From the NCBI RefSeq assembly GCF_024807845.1, contig NZ_JANUEQ010000006.1:186001-250000 (forward strand): a stretch of DNA of 64,000 bases, read 5' to 3'. This document shows positions 11,861 to 24,472 of this stretch, piece by piece (position 1 is the first letter of the stretch; each line of letters opens with the position of its first letter). Source of the DNA: Klebsiella sp. BIGb0407 (lineage in GTDB: Bacteria; Pseudomonadota; Gammaproteobacteria; Enterobacterales; Enterobacteriaceae). Under the pieces are notes generated by a model. That model was not told the DNA's origin and searched no databases. It was given only the letters and a program-made list of their open reading frames with translations. The translations under genes and the position numbers were made by a program.

Positions 11861-13630
11861 ATGAAACTAGCAGTAAAAACGCCCAAATCAAAACGCCCGG
11901 AAGTTCAGGCCAACTTTATTAGTTGGCGTTTTGCGTTGCTTTGCGGTTGTATTCTGCTGGCTCTGATATTGCTGATGGGTCGTGTCGCCTGGCTACAGGT
12001 TATCAACCCGGATATGTTAGTGCGTCAGGGTGATATGCGTTCGCTTCGGGTGCAGGAAGTGTCAAGCGTCAGGGGCATGATAAGTGACCGAGCGGGTCGC
12101 CCGCTGGCGGTCAGCGTGCCGGTGAATGCGATTTGGGCCGATCCGAAAGAGCTGCATGATGCCGGGGGCGTAACCCTGGACAACCGCTGGAAAGCACTGG
12201 CCGATGCGTTGAATACTCCGCTTGATCAGCTTGCCACTCGTGTGAACAGTAACCCGAAAAGTCGCTTTATTTACCTGGCGCGTCAGGTCAACCCGGACGT
12301 GAGTCACTACATTAAACAACTCAAGCTTCCTGGTATCCATTTACGTCAGGAATCTCGTCGTTACTATCCCTCAGGTGAAGTGACTGCTCACTTAATTGGT
12401 TTCACCAACGTGGATAGCCAGGGTATCGAAGGGGTTGAAAAAAGCTTTGATAGATGGCTGACCGGGCAACCTGGTGAACGTGTGGTGCGTAAAGATCGCT
12501 TCGGACGCGTGATTGAAGATATCTCTTCCACTGACAGCCAGGCTGCACATAATCTGGCGTTGAGTATCGATGAGCGTCTGCAGGCGCTGGTATACCGTGA
12601 ATTGAGCAATGCTGTAGCTTTTAACAAAGCGGAATCAGGTAGTGCGGTACTGGTCGATGTAAATACCGGGGAAATACTGGCGATGGCTAACAGCCCGTCC
12701 TATAACCCCAACAATCTGGCGGATACCGAAAAAGACGTCATGCGTAACCGTACCATCACCGATGTGTTTGAGCCGGGTTCAACGGTGAAACCGATGGTGG
12801 TGATGACAGCACTTCAGCGCGGTGTCGTGAATGAAAACGCAGTACTGAATACCGTTCCTTACCGTGTTAATGGCCATGAGATAAAAGATGTTGCCCGTTA
12901 CAGTGAATTGACGCTGACCGGGATTTTACAGAAGTCGAGTAACGTCGGTGTTTCAAAACTGGCGTTAGCGATGCCCTCCTCAGCGTTAGTAGATACCTAC
13001 GCACGCTTTGGATTAGGGAAAGCGACCAATTTGGGGTTGGTCGGAGAACGCAGTGGCTTATATCCTCAAACACAAAAACGGTGGTCTGACATAGAGAGGG
13101 CCACCTTCTCTTTCGGCTACGGGCTAATGGTGACACCGTTACAGTTAGCGCGTGCTTACGCAACAATCGGCAGCTATGGCATCTATCGGCCGCTCTCGAT
13201 AACCAAAGTGGATCCGCCTGTACCGGGTGAACGTATTTTCCCGGAGGCCACGGTGCGTAAAGTATTGCATATGATGGAAAGCGTTGCCTTGCCGGGCGGC
13301 GGTGGGGTAAAAGCGGCGATTAAAGGCTACCGTATTGCGATTAAAACCGGTACCGCTAAAAAAGTCGGGCCGGACGGAAAGTACATTAATAAATACATTG
13401 CCTATACCGCAGGCGTAGCTCCAGCCAGCAACCCGCGTTTTGCACTGGTGGTGATTATCAATGATCCACAATCCGGTAAGTACTATGGTGGTGCCGTATC
13501 AGCCCCAATATTTGGTGCCATTATGGGTGGTGTGCTACGCACAATGAATATTGAGCCGGATGCGTTAGCAACCGGAGAGAAAAACGAGTTTGTAATTAAT
13601 CAGAAAGAGGCATCAGGTGGCAGATCGTAA
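11861..13630 (+). CDS. ftsI: Septal peptidoglycan transpeptidase (PBP3)
   Basis: The 589-residue class B penicillin-binding protein cross-links septal peptidoglycan. It has a short cytoplasmic tail, a membrane anchor at about residues 22-42, a pedestal domain with [15 protein letters not shown], and the transpeptidase domain. The catalytic serine is S307 in the STVK motif; SSN (in [11 protein letters not shown]) and KTGT (near residue 494) complete the active site. It should act with FtsW at the septum. The stop overlaps the murE start by 14 bases. Confidence 0.97.
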   Translation: MKLAVKTPKSKRPEVQANFISWRFALLCGCILLALILLMGRVAWLQVINPDMLVRQGDMRSLRVQEVSSVRGMISDRAGRPLAVSVPVNAIWADPKELHDAGGVTLDNRWKALADALNTPLDQLATRVNSNPKSRFIYLARQVNPDVSHYIKQLKLPGIHLRQESRRYYPSGEVTAHLIGFTNVDSQGIEGVEKSFDRWLTGQPGERVVRKDRFGRVIEDISSTDSQAAHNLALSIDERLQALVYRELSNAVAFNKAESGSAVLVDVNTGEILAMANSPSYNPNNLADTEKDVMRNRTITDVFEPGSTVKPMVVMTALQRGVVNENAVLNTVPYRVNGHEIKDVARYSELTLTGILQKSSNVGVSKLALAMPSSALVDTYARFGLGKATNLGLVGERSGLYPQTQKRWSDIERATFSFGYGLMVTPLQLARAYATIGSYGIYRPLSITKVDPPVPGERIFPEATVRKVLHMMESVALPGGGGVKAAIKGYRIAIKTGTAKKVGPDGKYINKYIAYTAGVAPASNPRFALVVIINDPQSGKYYGGAVSAPIFGAIMGGVLRTMNIEPDALATGEKNEFVINQKEASGGRS

Positions 13631-15104
13631 TTTGCATGACCTTCTTGCGCCTTGGGTAGCTGGGCTCCCCGCGCGAGCATTACGAGATATGACACTCGAC
13701 AGTCGTACAGCGGCTGCGGGCGATCTGTTTGTGGCAATCAATGGGCATACGGTGGATGGACGTCGCTATATCCCGCAAGCTATCGCACAAGGTGTGGCTG
13801 CTGTTGTTGCTGAAGCTGAGAGTGAGGCACAAGACGGCGAAGTGCGTGATATGCACGGTGTACCGGTTATTTATCTCAGCCAGCTGTCACAGCGCTTGTC
13901 TGCTCTGGCAGGACGTTTTTATCATGAGCCGTCTTCGGCTATGCGCCTGGTCAGTGTCACCGGGACTAACGGAAAAACAACGACCACTCAGTTACTGGCG
14001 CAATGGGCGCAGTTGCTGGGTGAAAAAAGTGCGGTAATGGGCACTGTTGGCAATGGTTTACTGGGTCAGGTTATCGCTGCGGAAAATACCACTGGTTCCG
14101 CGGTGGACGTTCAGCGTGAGCTGGACCATTTGCTGGCACAAGGGGCAACCTTTGGCGCAATGGAAGTCTCGTCCCATGGCTTGGTTCAGCACCGGGTTGC
14201 TGCCCTACAGTTTGCTGCTTCAGTCTTTACCAATCTTAGCCGCGATCACTTGGATTATCACGGCACCATGGAAAATTACGGAGCCGCAAAATGGCTGTTA
14301 TTTTCCAGCCATGAGTACGGACAGGCGATTATTAATGCCGACGATGAAGTCGGACGCCAGTGGCTCTGTCGCTTGCCTGATGCGGTTGCCGTCAGTATCG
14401 AAAATAATATTCAGCCGGATTACTCCGGGCGCTGGGTTGCGGCTGGTGCGGTTGAATACCACGATGGCGGAGCCTTGATTCATTTCTCTTCATCCTGGGG
14501 CGAGGGCAAAATTGACAGTCGTCTGATGGGGCCTTTTAACGTCAGCAACCTATTGCTGGCTCTGGCTACTTTGCTGGCTCTCGGTTACCCGCTGGAAGAA
14601 TTACAGAATACCGCCGCCCAGTTACAACCGGTTTGTGGTCGTATGGAAGTGTTCCGCGCCTCAGGGAAACCTACAGTAGTGGTGGATTACGCGCATACGC
14701 CTGATGCGCTGGAAAAAGCTCTCGCAGCTGCACGTCTGCACTGTCAGGGGAAATTATGGTGTGTCTTTGGTTGTGGCGGAGACAGGGATACCGGTAAACG
14801 TCCGTTGATGGGCGCAATTGCTGAACAATATGCTGATATTGCGATAGTCACTGATGATAACCCGCGTACCGAAGACCCGGCGCTCATCGTTAAAGATATT
14901 CTGGCTGGCATGGTGAACCCTGCGCAAGCTCGGGTTATTCAGGGGCGGGCAGAAGCCGTCACCAGTGTCATTATGCAGGCGCAAGAAAATGATGTGATCC
15001 TGCTGGCAGGTAAAGGCCACGAAGATTATCAGATTGTCGGAAATCGTCGTCTCGACTACTCCGACCGTACCACCACTATGGCATTGTTAGGGGGAGCGGC
15101 ATGA
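13617..15104 (+). CDS. murE: UDP-MurNAc-L-Ala-D-Glu:meso-diaminopimelate ligase
   Basis: The 495-residue Mur ligase adds the third residue of the peptidoglycan stem peptide in the cytosol. The ATP loop [13 protein letters not shown] is near residue 116, and the DNPRTEDP motif near residue 415 is the signature of meso-diaminopimelate specificity, as opposed to lysine. It starts within the end of ftsI and overlaps murF by four bases. Confidence 0.97.
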   Translation: MADRNLHDLLAPWVAGLPARALRDMTLDSRTAAAGDLFVAINGHTVDGRRYIPQAIAQGVAAVVAEAESEAQDGEVRDMHGVPVIYLSQLSQRLSALAGRFYHEPSSAMRLVSVTGTNGKTTTTQLLAQWAQLLGEKSAVMGTVGNGLLGQVIAAENTTGSAVDVQRELDHLLAQGATFGAMEVSSHGLVQHRVAALQFAASVFTNLSRDHLDYHGTMENYGAAKWLLFSSHEYGQAIINADDEVGRQWLCRLPDAVAVSIENNIQPDYSGRWVAAGAVEYHDGGALIHFSSSWGEGKIDSRLMGPFNVSNLLLALATLLALGYPLEELQNTAAQLQPVCGRMEVFRASGKPTVVVDYAHTPDALEKALAAARLHCQGKLWCVFGCGGDRDTGKRPLMGAIAEQYADIAIVTDDNPRTEDPALIVKDILAGMVNPAQARVIQGRAEAVTSVIMQAQENDVILLAGKGHEDYQIVGNRRLDYSDRTTTMALLGGAA

Positions 15105-16459
15105 TCCCGGTTTCTCTGAAACAGCTGGCGACTGTCCTGCAAGGGCAGGCATACGGTGCGGACGTTGAGATAACCGACGTGACGACCGATACCCGTAAGC
15201 TGACGCCCGGCTGCTTATTTGTCGCGCTGAAAGGTGAGCGTTTTGACGCCCACGATTTTGCAGCAGACGCTGTTAAATCGGGTGCGGGTGCATTACTGGT
15301 TTCTCGTCAGCTTGATATCCCTGTGCCGCAATTAGTGGTGGCGGATACGCGTCTGGCCCTGGGTGAATTAGGCGCATGGGTACGCCAGCAAGTTCCTGCT
15401 CGAGTGGTCGCGCTGACGGGTTCATCTGGTAAAACTTCAGTTAAAGAGATGACCGCTGCCATATTGCGCCAGTGCGGCAATACGCTTTATACCGCAGGTA
15501 ATCTGAATAATGATATCGGTGTCCCTCTGACGTTGCTGCGTCTGACGCCTGAATATGACTTTGCTGTTATCGAGCTTGGCGCTAACCACCAGGGTGAAAT
15601 CGCCTGGACGGTATCGTTAACCCGTCCGGAAGCGGCGCTAGTGAATAACCTGGCCGCGGCGCACCTTGAAGGTTTTGGTTCTCTGGCCGGTGTGGCAAAA
15701 GCGAAAGGCGAAATTTTCCAGGGTCTGCCTGCTGATGGTATTGCGATTATTAATGCCGATAGCAATGACTTAGCCGGATGGCATTCGCAGTTAACGGGGC
15801 GGACGGTATGGCAGTTTTCACCTGATAGCGCGGACAGTGATTTTAGTGCCAGTGATGTTCGCATTACTGGCCGGGGTTGTGAATTTACCTTACAGACCCC
15901 TGAGGGTTCTGTTGGCGTTTCACTGCCATTACCGGGTCGTCATAATATCGCTAATGCTCTGGCTGCTGCGGCACTGTCCACGGCAGTGGGTGCTCCACTG
16001 GAAGCGATACAAGCGGGTTTAGGTGACTTGCAGCCAGTTCCTGGTCGCCTGTTTCCAGTGCGTTTGAATGAACATCAGCAACTGCTGGATGATACTTATA
16101 ACGCCAATGTGGGCTCGATGACCGCCGCAGTACAGGTCCTGGCTGAAATGCCGGGTTATCGGATACTGGTGGTTGGTGATATGGGCGAACTGGGCGTCGA
16201 AGCAGAAGACTGCCATCGCCAGGTTGGCGAGGCGGCCAAATTCGCCGCAATCGACCGTGTTTTGAGTGTGGGTATATTGAGTGAAGCGTTAAGTCATGCC
16301 TCTGGCGTGGGTGAGCATTTCACTGAGAAAAGCGCACTGGTTACACGTTTGAAAGCATTAATCGCAACTCACCCTGAATTAACTATTTTGGTGAAAGGTT
16401 CACGTAGTGCGGCTATGGAAGACATCGTCCGCGCTTTGCAGGAGAAACAAGCATGTTAG
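15101..16459 (+). CDS. murF: UDP-MurNAc-tripeptide:D-Ala-D-Ala ligase
   Basis: The 452-residue Mur ligase adds the D-Ala-D-Ala dipeptide to complete UDP-MurNAc-pentapeptide. The ATP loop is [13 protein letters not shown] near residue 107; [13 protein letters not shown] and the C-terminal [13 protein letters not shown] and [12 protein letters not shown] segments are conserved. Its ATG overlaps the murE stop and its end overlaps mraY by seven bases. Confidence 0.97.
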   Translation: MIPVSLKQLATVLQGQAYGADVEITDVTTDTRKLTPGCLFVALKGERFDAHDFAADAVKSGAGALLVSRQLDIPVPQLVVADTRLALGELGAWVRQQVPARVVALTGSSGKTSVKEMTAAILRQCGNTLYTAGNLNNDIGVPLTLLRLTPEYDFAVIELGANHQGEIAWTVSLTRPEAALVNNLAAAHLEGFGSLAGVAKAKGEIFQGLPADGIAIINADSNDLAGWHSQLTGRTVWQFSPDSADSDFSASDVRITGRGCEFTLQTPEGSVGVSLPLPGRHNIANALAAAALSTAVGAPLEAIQAGLGDLQPVPGRLFPVRLNEHQQLLDDTYNANVGSMTAAVQVLAEMPGYRILVVGDMGELGVEAEDCHRQVGEAAKFAAIDRVLSVGILSEALSHASGVGEHFTEKSALVTRLKALIATHPELTILVKGSRSAAMEDIVRALQEKQAC

Positions 16460-17535
16460 TTTGGCTGGCCGAGCATCTGGCTAAGTATTATTCCGGTTTT
16501 CACGTCTTTTCTTATTTGACGTTTCGCGCCATTGTCAGTTTGCTAACTGCTTTAATTATCTCTTTGTGGATGGGGCCGCGTTTTATCGCCCATTTACAGA
16601 AGCTCTCATTCGGACAAGTAGTTCGTCATGACGGCCCTGAGTCGCATTTCAGTAAGCGCGGTACCCCGACGATGGGCGGGTTGATGATCCTCGCTTCAAT
16701 TGTTATTTCGGTGCTGATGTGGGCCTATCCCTCTAACCCTTACGTCTGGTGCGTCCTGTTCGTTCTGGTGGGTTACGGTATTATTGGTTTTGTCGATGAT
16801 TACCGCAAAGTTGTGCGGAAAGATACCAAAGGACTCGTCGCTCGCTGGAAATATTTTTGGATGTCGGTGATTGCTCTGGCGGTCGCGTTCACCATGTATA
16901 TTGCCGGAAAAGATACCGCAGCTACCCAGTTGGTAGTGCCATTCTTTAAAGATGTGATGCCGCAGTTAGGGCTGTTTTATATCTTGCTGGCCTATTTTGC
17001 TATTGTTGGCACCGGTAACGCGGTTAACCTGACCGATGGCTTGGACGGCCTGGCAATTATGCCGACCGTACTGGTTGCCGCGGGCTTTGCTTTAGTCGCC
17101 TGGGCTACAGGTAACATGAACTTTGCCGGTTATCTGCATATACCCTATCTGCGTCATGCGGGTGAGCTGGTGATTGTCTGTACCGCTATCGTCGGCGCGG
17201 GCTTAGGGTTCCTCTGGTTCAATACCTACCCGGCGCAAGTATTTATGGGTGATGTTGGCTCGCTGGCACTGGGTGGTGCGCTGGGCACCATTGCAGTTCT
17301 GCTGCGTCAGGAATTTTTGCTGGTGATTATGGGCGGCGTATTTGTCGTAGAGACGCTGTCGGTGATTTTGCAGGTCGGTTCTTTCAAACTGCGCGGACAG
17401 CGTATTTTCCGTATGGCACCGATTCACCACCACTATGAATTGAAAGGCTGGCCAGAACCGCGAGTGATTGTGCGCTTCTGGATTATTTCGCTGATGCTAG
17501 TGCTGATTGGCCTGGCAACGTTGAAGGTACGCTAA
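16453..17535 (+). CDS. mraY: Phospho-N-acetylmuramoyl-pentapeptide transferase
   Basis: The 360-residue polytopic inner-membrane enzyme, of the usual length, transfers phospho-MurNAc-pentapeptide to undecaprenyl phosphate to form lipid I. Motifs are FVDDYRKV with the Mg-binding aspartates, [10 protein letters not shown], and [15 protein letters not shown] near the C-terminus. About ten membrane helices are expected. The start lies inside the end of murF. Confidence 0.97.
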   Translation: MLVWLAEHLAKYYSGFHVFSYLTFRAIVSLLTALIISLWMGPRFIAHLQKLSFGQVVRHDGPESHFSKRGTPTMGGLMILASIVISVLMWAYPSNPYVWCVLFVLVGYGIIGFVDDYRKVVRKDTKGLVARWKYFWMSVIALAVAFTMYIAGKDTAATQLVVPFFKDVMPQLGLFYILLAYFAIVGTGNAVNLTDGLDGLAIMPTVLVAAGFALVAWATGNMNFAGYLHIPYLRHAGELVIVCTAIVGAGLGFLWFNTYPAQVFMGDVGSLALGGALGTIAVLLRQEFLLVIMGGVFVVETLSVILQVGSFKLRGQRIFRMAPIHHHYELKGWPEPRVIVRFWIISLMLVLIGLATLKVR

Positions 17536-17537
17536 TC

Positions 17538-18854
17538 ATGGCTGACTATCAGGGTAAAAACGTCGTTATTATCGGACTGGGCCTTACCGGCCTGTCTTGC
17601 GTTAATTTCTTCGTCTCACGCGGGGTGTTTCCACGCGTGATGGATACCCGCGTCACACCGCCCGGTCTGGACTCTTTGCCAGAGCAGGTTGAGTGCCATA
17701 CCGGCTCATTGCAGCAAGACTGGTTGTTAAACGCAGATTTAATTGTTGCAAGCCCGGGTATGGCATTAGCACACCCGGCGCTGGCCGCTGCGGCTGATGC
17801 AGGCGTTGAAATTGTCGGTGATATCGAACTGTTTTGCCGCGAAACACAGGCTCCAATCGTTGCGGTGACCGGTTCAAATGGTAAAAGTACCGTCACGACT
17901 ATGGTCGGTGAAATGGCCAAAGCCGCAGGGCTTAAAGTCGGTGTCGGTGGCAATATCGGCCAGCCTGCATTAACGCTGCTGGAAAATGCCTGCGATCTGT
18001 ATGTACTTGAACTGTCTAGCTTTCAGTTAGAAACAACCTACAGCCTGAAAGCGGCAGCTGCGACTATCCTGAATGTCACCGAAGATCATATGGACCGATA
18101 CCCTTCAGGTCTTGGACAGTACCGTTCGGCAAAGTTACGTATCTATGACCAGGCTAAAGTTTGCGTGGTCAATGCGGATGATGTCCTGACTTTACCTCCG
18201 GGTGGAGCAGACTCTCGTTGCGTGAGTTTTGGTATTGATGTCGGTGACTATCATCTTACCCAGCAGCAAGGTGTAACCTGGCTGCGGGCGAAAGGCGAAA
18301 AAGTTCTCAGCAGTAAAGAGATGAAGCTAGTCGGTCAGCATAACTACACCAATGCGCTTGCTGCTCTTGCGCTGGCCGATGCGGTCGGTTTGCCACTTTC
18401 TAGCAGTCTCAGTGCGCTGACACAGTTTGGTGGTCTGGCGCATCGTTTTCAGCTGGCGCTGGAAAATAATGGCGTACGCTGGATTAATGACTCCAAGGCG
18501 ACCAACGTCGGTAGTACTGAAGCGGCTCTGAACGGTCTGCAAGTAGACGGAACCCTGTATTTGCTTCTGGGCGGGGACGGGAAGTCAGCGGACTTTGCGC
18601 CGTTAACTCCCTATCTGCAGACTGACAATATTCAGCTCTACTGCTTCGGTCGTGATGCGTCCGAACTGGTCGCTTTGCGGCCTGAAATCGCCCATCAGAC
18701 TGAAACCATGGAACAGGCTATCCGACAGTTAGCCGGACAGCTTAAAGCCGGTGATATGGTGCTGTTGTCACCTGCCTGTGCAAGCCTGGATCAGTTCAAG
18801 AACTTTGAACAGCGCGGTGAAGCCTTTACCCGCCTTGCGAAGGAGTTTGGCTAA
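17538..18854 (+). CDS. murD: UDP-MurNAc-L-Ala:D-glutamate ligase
   Basis: The 438-residue cytosolic Mur ligase (E. coli has 438) adds D-glutamate to UDP-MurNAc-L-Ala. It has an N-terminal Rossmann segment [12 protein letters not shown], the ATP loop [13 protein letters not shown] near residue 112, and HRFQ/NDSKATN motifs in the C-terminal half. Two bases separate it from mraY and one base is shared with ftsW. Confidence 0.97.
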   Translation: MADYQGKNVVIIGLGLTGLSCVNFFVSRGVFPRVMDTRVTPPGLDSLPEQVECHTGSLQQDWLLNADLIVASPGMALAHPALAAAADAGVEIVGDIELFCRETQAPIVAVTGSNGKSTVTTMVGEMAKAAGLKVGVGGNIGQPALTLLENACDLYVLELSSFQLETTYSLKAAAATILNVTEDHMDRYPSGLGQYRSAKLRIYDQAKVCVVNADDVLTLPPGGADSRCVSFGIDVGDYHLTQQQGVTWLRAKGEKVLSSKEMKLVGQHNYTNALAALALADAVGLPLSSSLSALTQFGGLAHRFQLALENNGVRWINDSKATNVGSTEAALNGLQVDGTLYLLLGGDGKSADFAPLTPYLQTDNIQLYCFGRDASELVALRPEIAHQTETMEQAIRQLAGQLKAGDMVLLSPACASLDQFKNFEQRGEAFTRLAKEFG

Positions 18855-20098
18855 TGCGATTGTCTCTCCCTCGCTTGCGTCTGCCTCGGCTACCGGGATT
18901 AGGTCTCCTGGCCTGGGTTGCGTCGGCATTAAAAGGGTGGGTCATGGGGACCAGCGATGCTGAGGCTAACAGCAGGTTATTGTACGATCGCACCTTACTG
19001 TGGTTAACCTTCGGTCTTACAGCAATAGGTTTTATTATGGTCACCTCGGCATCGATGCCGGTGGGACAGCGGCTGGCAAACGATCCGTTTTTATTTGCCA
19101 AGCGTGACGGACTCTATATTACTCTGGCCTTTGCGCTATCCATGATAACACTACGCCTGCCGATGGAGTTCTGGCAGCGACACAGTACCGCAATGCTGCT
19201 GGCATCAATTGGTATGCTGGTGGTCGTGCTGGTGGTGGGGAGCTCTGTTAATGGTGCTTCACGCTGGATTTCAATAGGGCCGTTACGTATCCAGCCTGCA
19301 GAATTGTCTAAACTTGCGCTGTTCTGTTATCTGTCTAACTACCTGGTACGTAAGGTGGATGAGGTACGTAATAACCTGCGCGGCTTCCTCAAACCTATGG
19401 GCGTTATTCTGGTTATGGCGCTGTTATTACTGGCACAGCCTGACCTTGGAACGGTAGTAGTACTGTTTGTTACCACCCTCGCCATGTTATTTCTGGCTGG
19501 CGCTAAGTTATGGCAGTTTATCGCCATTATCTGTACCGGTATTGCCGCAGTTGTGATGCTTATTCTTGCAGCTCCCTATCGTATTCGTCGTGTGACCTCG
19601 TTCTGGAATCCATGGGATGACCCTTTTGGTAGTGGTTACCAGTTAACCCAGTCACTGATGGCTTTTGGTCGCGGTGAAATGTGGGGACAAGGCTTAGGCA
19701 ACTCAGTCCAGAAATTGGAGTATTTACCTGAAGCACATACCGACTTTATCTTCTCTATTCTGGCAGAAGAGATGGGATATATCGGTGTGGTGGTTGCGCT
19801 TTTAATGGTATTCTGCGTGGCTTTTCGTGCTATGTCTATCGGTAAACGAGCACTGGAAATTGACCAGCGTTTTGCTGGTTTTCTGGCCTGTTCTATCGGG
19901 ATTTGGTTCAGCTTCCAGGCACTGGTTAACGTGGGTGCCGCATCGGGTATGTTACCGACTAAAGGGCTGACACTGCCGTTGATAAGCTATGGTGGTTCCA
20001 GTTTACTGATAATGTCTACCGCCATTATGTTGTTATTACGAATCGATTATGAAACTCGTCTGGCGAAAGCACAGGCGTTCACACGGAGTGCCAAATGA
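18854..20098 (+). CDS. ftsW: Septal peptidoglycan polymerase FtsW
   Basis: The 414-residue SEDS glycosyltransferase has about ten membrane helices. It polymerises lipid II at the septum with FtsI. Family signatures are [10 protein letters not shown], the loop with [39 protein letters not shown], and [10 protein letters not shown] near residue 377. The N-terminal tail (about 30 residues, arginine- and proline-rich, [16 protein letters not shown]) is lineage-variable. Overlaps murG by four bases. Confidence 0.97.
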   Translation: MRLSLPRLRLPRLPGLGLLAWVASALKGWVMGTSDAEANSRLLYDRTLLWLTFGLTAIGFIMVTSASMPVGQRLANDPFLFAKRDGLYITLAFALSMITLRLPMEFWQRHSTAMLLASIGMLVVVLVVGSSVNGASRWISIGPLRIQPAELSKLALFCYLSNYLVRKVDEVRNNLRGFLKPMGVILVMALLLLAQPDLGTVVVLFVTTLAMLFLAGAKLWQFIAIICTGIAAVVMLILAAPYRIRRVTSFWNPWDDPFGSGYQLTQSLMAFGRGEMWGQGLGNSVQKLEYLPEAHTDFIFSILAEEMGYIGVVVALLMVFCVAFRAMSIGKRALEIDQRFAGFLACSIGIWFSFQALVNVGAASGMLPTKGLTLPLISYGGSSLLIMSTAIMLLLRIDYETRLAKAQAFTRSAK

Positions 20099-21159
20099 CA
20101 GGCAAATCAAAACGGTTAATGGTGATGGCTGGAGGAACAGGAGGACACGTGTTCCCAGGGCTTGCTGTTGCACACTATTTGATTGCTCAAGGCTGGCAGG
20201 TTCGCTGGTTAGGTACTAGCGATCGAATGGAAGCGGACCTGGTTCCTCGTAACGGTATCGAAATAGATTTTATCCGTATTTCCGGCTTACGTGGAAAAGG
20301 TATCAAAGCGCAGTTAATGGCACCGGTGCAAATTTTTAAAGCCTGGCGTCAGGCACGCGCCATCATGAAAGCCTGGAAACCTGATGTGGTACTGGGTATG
20401 GGCGGTTATGTCTCAGGGCCTGGTGGTCTTGCTGCATGGTCGTTGGGTATCCCTGTGGTGCTGCATGAGCAGAACGGTATTGCCGGGCTGACCAATAAAT
20501 GGCTGGCAAAAATTGCCACCAAAGTGATGCAGGCATTTCCTGGCGCTTTCCCTAAGGCTGATGTCGTGGGGAACCCGGTGCGGACTGATGTTCTGGCCTT
20601 ACCGCTTCCGGAGCAACGTTTTGCCGATCGTGAAGGCCCGTTACGCGTGCTGGTGATCGGTGGCTCCCAGGGCGCACGCGTTCTGAACCAGATTATGCCG
20701 CAGGTTGCAGGGCGGCTGGCGGAGCATATTACTCTCTGGCATCAAACCGGCAAGGGAGGGCAGGACTCCGTACTGCAAGCTTATGGCGAGATGGCTTCGC
20801 AGCATAAAATTACTGAATTTATTGATGATATGGCGGCAGCTTATGCCTGGGCGGATGTCGTTGTCTGCCGTTCCGGAGCGCTGACCGTGAGTGAAATTGC
20901 TGCGGCGGGTTTACCCGCACTGTTTGTCCCTTTCCAGCACAAAGACCGGCAGCAGTACTGGAATGCATTACCGCTGGAAAAAGCAGGGGCAGCCATTATC
21001 CTTGAACAGCCTCAATTTACCGTTGATAGCGTAGCGGAAACGCTTGCGGGCTGGGATCGTGAAACTTTATTAGTCATGGCACAACGTGCACGGGCGGCAT
21101 CGATTCCTGATGCTACCGAGCGGGTCGCGAAAGAAGTCGCTGCCGTGGCTGGAAAATAA
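20095..21159 (+). CDS. murG: UDP-GlcNAc:lipid I N-acetylglucosaminyltransferase
   Basis: The 354-residue GT28 enzyme sits on the inner face of the membrane and converts lipid I to lipid II. The N-terminal glycine-rich motif [16 protein letters not shown] and the second glycine-rich [10 protein letters not shown] are present, as is the UDP-GlcNAc-binding segment [23 protein letters not shown]. It is followed by a 69-base gap before murC, the longest spacing within the mur block. Confidence 0.97.
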   Translation: MTGKSKRLMVMAGGTGGHVFPGLAVAHYLIAQGWQVRWLGTSDRMEADLVPRNGIEIDFIRISGLRGKGIKAQLMAPVQIFKAWRQARAIMKAWKPDVVLGMGGYVSGPGGLAAWSLGIPVVLHEQNGIAGLTNKWLAKIATKVMQAFPGAFPKADVVGNPVRTDVLALPLPEQRFADREGPLRVLVIGGSQGARVLNQIMPQVAGRLAEHITLWHQTGKGGQDSVLQAYGEMASQHKITEFIDDMAAAYAWADVVVCRSGALTVSEIAAAGLPALFVPFQHKDRQQYWNALPLEKAGAAIILEQPQFTVDSVAETLAGWDRETLLVMAQRARAASIPDATERVAKEVAAVAGK

Positions 21160-21228
21160 TCTTCGTGGGTGGCTGTAAGCTCCCATGATTTTGATGTAAT
21201 GACGGAATACCGTCCTCAGGTTTAGAGA

Positions 21229-22704
21229 ATGAATACACAACAACTGGCTAAACTGCGTTCAATAGTGCCCGAGATGCGTCGCGTCCGGCATATTCACTTT
21301 GTTGGTATCGGCGGCGCCGGTATGGGTGGTATTGCTGAGGTTCTGGCTAACGAAGGCTATCAGATCAGCGGTTCCGATCTGGCTCCGAACCCGGTCACAC
21401 AACAGTTGTCCGCGCTGGGCGCAACAATTTATTTCAATCATCGCCCTGAGAATGTGCGCGATGCGAGTGTGGTCGTAATGTCCAGTGCAATTTCAGTGGA
21501 TAATCCTGAAATTGTTGCTGCCCACGAAGCGCGTATTCCGGTTATTCGCCGGGCAGAGATGCTGGCTGAGCTGATGCGTTTTCGTCATGGCATAGCGATT
21601 GCGGGCACTCACGGTAAGACCACCACGACGGCAATGGTATCCAGTATTTATGCTGAAGCGGGTCTTGATCCGACTTTCGTTAACGGCGGCCTGGTGAAAG
21701 CGGCGGGAACACATGCGCGTCTGGGTAATAGCCGTTACCTGATTGCTGAAGCCGATGAGAGTGATGCGTCATTCCTGCACTTGCAGCCTATGGTCTCCGT
21801 GGTGACCAATATTGAAGCCGACCATATGGATACCTACCAGGGCGACTTTGAGATCCTGAAGCAGACTTTTATTAATTTCCTGCATAATTTGCCCTTCTAT
21901 GGTCGGGCAGTGATGTGTGTGGATGACCCGGTTATTCGTGAGCTGTTGCCACGCGTCGGACGTCAGACCACCACTTACGGTTTTAGTGATGATGCGGATG
22001 TTCGCGTTGAAGATTATCGTCAGTCCGGAGCGCAGGGCTACTTCACAGTAGTACGCCAGGATAAACCGGTCCTTCAGGTGGTACTGAATGCTCCGGGGCG
22101 TCACAATGCCTTGAACGCAACCGCTGCTATTGCAGTGGCGACCGAAGAAGGCATCGAAGATGCCGCTATCCTGAGAGCGCTGGAAAACTTCCAGGGAACC
22201 GGACGTCGTTTTGATTTCCTGGGTGAGTTTAACCTCGAAGCGGTCAATGGTAAGTCAGGTACTGCCACTTTAGTGGATGACTATGGTCACCATCCAACCG
22301 AAGTGGATGTCACGATTAAAGCGGCGCGTGCAGGCTGGCCGGATAAAAATCTGGTGATGATTTTTCAGCCTCATCGCTATACGCGTACGCGTGATTTATA
22401 CGATGATTTTGCCAGCGTCTTATCACAGGTCGATGTGTTGCTGATGCTGGATGTCTATGCAGCGGGTGAGCCCGTTATTCCTGGCGCTGACAGCCGTTCG
22501 CTATGTCGTACTATTCGTAGCCGCGGTAAAGTCGATCCTATTCTGGTCTCTGACCACGCGGATGTGCCTGAGATGCTGGCTCCGATGCTTTCTGGTAATG
22601 ATCTGATCCTCGTTCAGGGGGCAGGTAATATCGGCAAGCTTGCGAAATATTTAGCGGAGATCAAACTCCAGCCTCAAAAAAAAGAGGATGACCACTATGG
22701 CTGA
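21229..22704 (+). CDS. murC: UDP-MurNAc:L-alanine ligase
   Basis: The 491-residue cytosolic Mur ligase (same length as E. coli) adds the first amino acid to UDP-MurNAc. It has the Rossmann motif [17 protein letters not shown], the ATP loop [14 protein letters not shown] near residue 125, and [10 protein letters not shown] in the C-terminal domain. The end overlaps ddlB by eight bases. Confidence 0.97.
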   Translation: MNTQQLAKLRSIVPEMRRVRHIHFVGIGGAGMGGIAEVLANEGYQISGSDLAPNPVTQQLSALGATIYFNHRPENVRDASVVVMSSAISVDNPEIVAAHEARIPVIRRAEMLAELMRFRHGIAIAGTHGKTTTTAMVSSIYAEAGLDPTFVNGGLVKAAGTHARLGNSRYLIAEADESDASFLHLQPMVSVVTNIEADHMDTYQGDFEILKQTFINFLHNLPFYGRAVMCVDDPVIRELLPRVGRQTTTYGFSDDADVRVEDYRQSGAQGYFTVVRQDKPVLQVVLNAPGRHNALNATAAIAVATEEGIEDAAILRALENFQGTGRRFDFLGEFNLEAVNGKSGTATLVDDYGHHPTEVDVTIKAARAGWPDKNLVMIFQPHRYTRTRDLYDDFASVLSQVDVLLMLDVYAAGEPVIPGADSRSLCRTIRSRGKVDPILVSDHADVPEMLAPMLSGNDLILVQGAGNIGKLAKYLAEIKLQPQKKEDDHYG

Positions 22705-23617
22705 TAAAATAGCGGTACTGTCAGGTGGCTCTTCTGCTGAGCGTGAAGTTTCTCTGCAATCCGGACAAGCGGTTCTCGCGGGTCTGAAGGAAGCGGGGAT
22801 TGATGCTGTGGTTTTTGACCCACAGATGCAGCCGGTAACAGAATTAAAAGCGCTGGGGTTTAATAAAGTCTTTATTGCTCTGCATGGGCGTGGCGGCGAA
22901 GACGGCACCCTCCAGGGATTACTGGAGATGATGCAGCTTCCCTACACCGGCAGCGGTGTTATGGCTTCGGCCATCACCATGGATAAACTGCGTACCAAAC
23001 TGCTCTGGCAGGGTGCCGGGCTTCCGGTGGCTGCCGGGCTGATGCTACGTCGCGATGAGTGGATTCAAGGGCTTGCTGATTCCGAGCTGGCCCGCATTGA
23101 GGCTTTAGGGGTGCCGCTTATTGTGAAGCCAAACCGTGAAGGCTCCAGTGTCGGTATGTCAAAAGTAGACAACCTTGATGCGCTGCCTGAAGCACTAACG
23201 CAAGCCTTTAAGCATGACGTTGAAGTACTGATTGAGAAGTGGTTAAGCGGCCCTGAATATACCGTTGCGGTACTGGGAAATAATATTTTACCGCCGATCT
23301 GTATCCAACCGGCTGGAACCTTCTACGATTATAATGCTAAGTATATATCGGATCAGACAAAATATTTATGTCCTACCGGTTTGAGCGAACAGAAAGAGCA
23401 AGAATTGCAGGCGTTAGTTTTACAAGCCTGGAATATTTTAGAGTGCAGTGGCTGGGGACGCGTGGACGTAATGCAGGACAGTGACGGTCAATTTTATCTG
23501 CTGGAAGTCAATACCTCTCCGGGAATGACGAGCCATAGCCTGGTGCCAATGGCGGCGCGACAGGCTGGGATGACCTTCTCGGAGCTGGTAGTCCGTATTC
23601 TGGCGCTGGCTGACTGA
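22697..23617 (+). CDS. ddlB: D-alanine-D-alanine ligase B
   Basis: The 306-residue ATP-grasp ligase makes D-Ala-D-Ala for MurF. Motifs include [16 protein letters not shown] (the more usual form is [13 protein letters not shown]), [29 protein letters not shown] and [18 protein letters not shown] chose ATG 22697 ([11 protein letters not shown]) because AGAGGA lies eight bases upstream and E. coli DdlB starts there; ATG 22688 would add three residues. Two bases separate it from ftsQ. Confidence 0.96.
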   Translation: MADKIAVLSGGSSAEREVSLQSGQAVLAGLKEAGIDAVVFDPQMQPVTELKALGFNKVFIALHGRGGEDGTLQGLLEMMQLPYTGSGVMASAITMDKLRTKLLWQGAGLPVAAGLMLRRDEWIQGLADSELARIEALGVPLIVKPNREGSSVGMSKVDNLDALPEALTQAFKHDVEVLIEKWLSGPEYTVAVLGNNILPPICIQPAGTFYDYNAKYISDQTKYLCPTGLSEQKEQELQALVLQAWNILECSGWGRVDVMQDSDGQFYLLEVNTSPGMTSHSLVPMAARQAGMTFSELVVRILALAD

Positions 23618-23618
23618 T

Positions 23619-24470
23619 ATGTCGCAGGCGGCACTAAATTCGCGTCAGCGATCAGAAGAAGATAACGGTTCAGGACAGGGTAATGGTTCAGGACACAGTA
23701 ACGGTTCGCGCCTGGCAGGAATTATTTTTCTGTGTATTGTGTTAGTTACGGTATTGGTCGGAACCTTTATGGTGGTGAACTGGATGGAGGATGCCCAGCG
23801 CCTGCCACTGTCAAAACTGGTCGTTACTGGCGAGCGGCACTATACGCGTAATGATGATATCAGGCAGTCTATTTTGTCATTGGGGCCCCCTGGTACCTTT
23901 ATGACACAAGACGTTAATATCATTCAGCAGCAGATAGAACGTTTGCCCTGGATAAAACAGACCAGTGTAAGAAAGCAATGGCCGGACAAATTAAAGATTC
24001 ATCTGGTTGAATTTGTGCCGATTGCGCGGTGGAATGATCAGCATATGGTCGACATGCAAGGAAATGCGTTTAGCGTGCCGGCTGCAAGGAGTAGCGGACA
24101 GCAGAATTTGCCGAAGTTATCGGGTCCGGAAGGTAGTGAAAATGAAGTACTGCAAGGTTATCGGGATATGGGAAGTATTCTGGCTAAAGATAACTTTACC
24201 TTGAAGGCTGTCGCCATGACGGCGCGTCGCTCCTGGCAGTTGACGTTAAATAATGGCATACAACTTAATCTCGGTCGGGGGGATACAATGAAACGTTTAT
24301 CGCGTTTTGTTGAACTCTACCCGCTGCTTGAGCAACAGGCGCAGACGGATAACAAAAAGATAACCTACGTTGATTTGCGTTATGACTCAGGTGCAGCGGT
24401 TGGGTGGGAGGTGCTTCCTGACCCGGATCCTAATTTGGACAAGCAACAGAATCAGGCACAGGTAGAATAA
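23619..24470 (+). CDS. ftsQ: Cell division protein FtsQ
   Basis: The 283-residue bitopic membrane protein links FtsL/FtsB to the divisome. It has a cytoplasmic tail (1-32), a membrane segment (about 33-54), the POTRA domain ([21 protein letters not shown], about 62-130) and the beta domain. The tail carries a Gly/Asn/Ser-rich stretch [15 protein letters not shown] (16-30) made by 18-base tandem DNA repeats, which I do not recall from E. coli FtsQ. The rest aligns closely with E. coli. Confidence 0.96.
   Translation: MSQAALNSRQRSEEDNGSGQGNGSGHSNGSRLAGIIFLCIVLVTVLVGTFMVVNWMEDAQRLPLSKLVVTGERHYTRNDDIRQSILSLGPPGTFMTQDVNIIQQQIERLPWIKQTSVRKQWPDKLKIHLVEFVPIARWNDQHMVDMQGNAFSVPAARSSGQQNLPKLSGPEGSENEVLQGYRDMGSILAKDNFTLKAVAMTARRSWQLTLNNGIQLNLGRGDTMKRLSRFVELYPLLEQQAQTDNKKITYVDLRYDSGAAVGWEVLPDPDPNLDKQQNQAQVE
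23664..23708 (+). repeat. 18-bp tandem repeat inside ftsQ
   Basis: Two and a half units are visible: AACGGTTCAGGACAGGGT, AATGGTTCAGGACACAGT, AACGGTTCG. The unit is a multiple of three, so copy changes keep the frame and only lengthen the flexible cytoplasmic tail. Confidence 0.8.
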
Positions 24471-24472
24471 TA

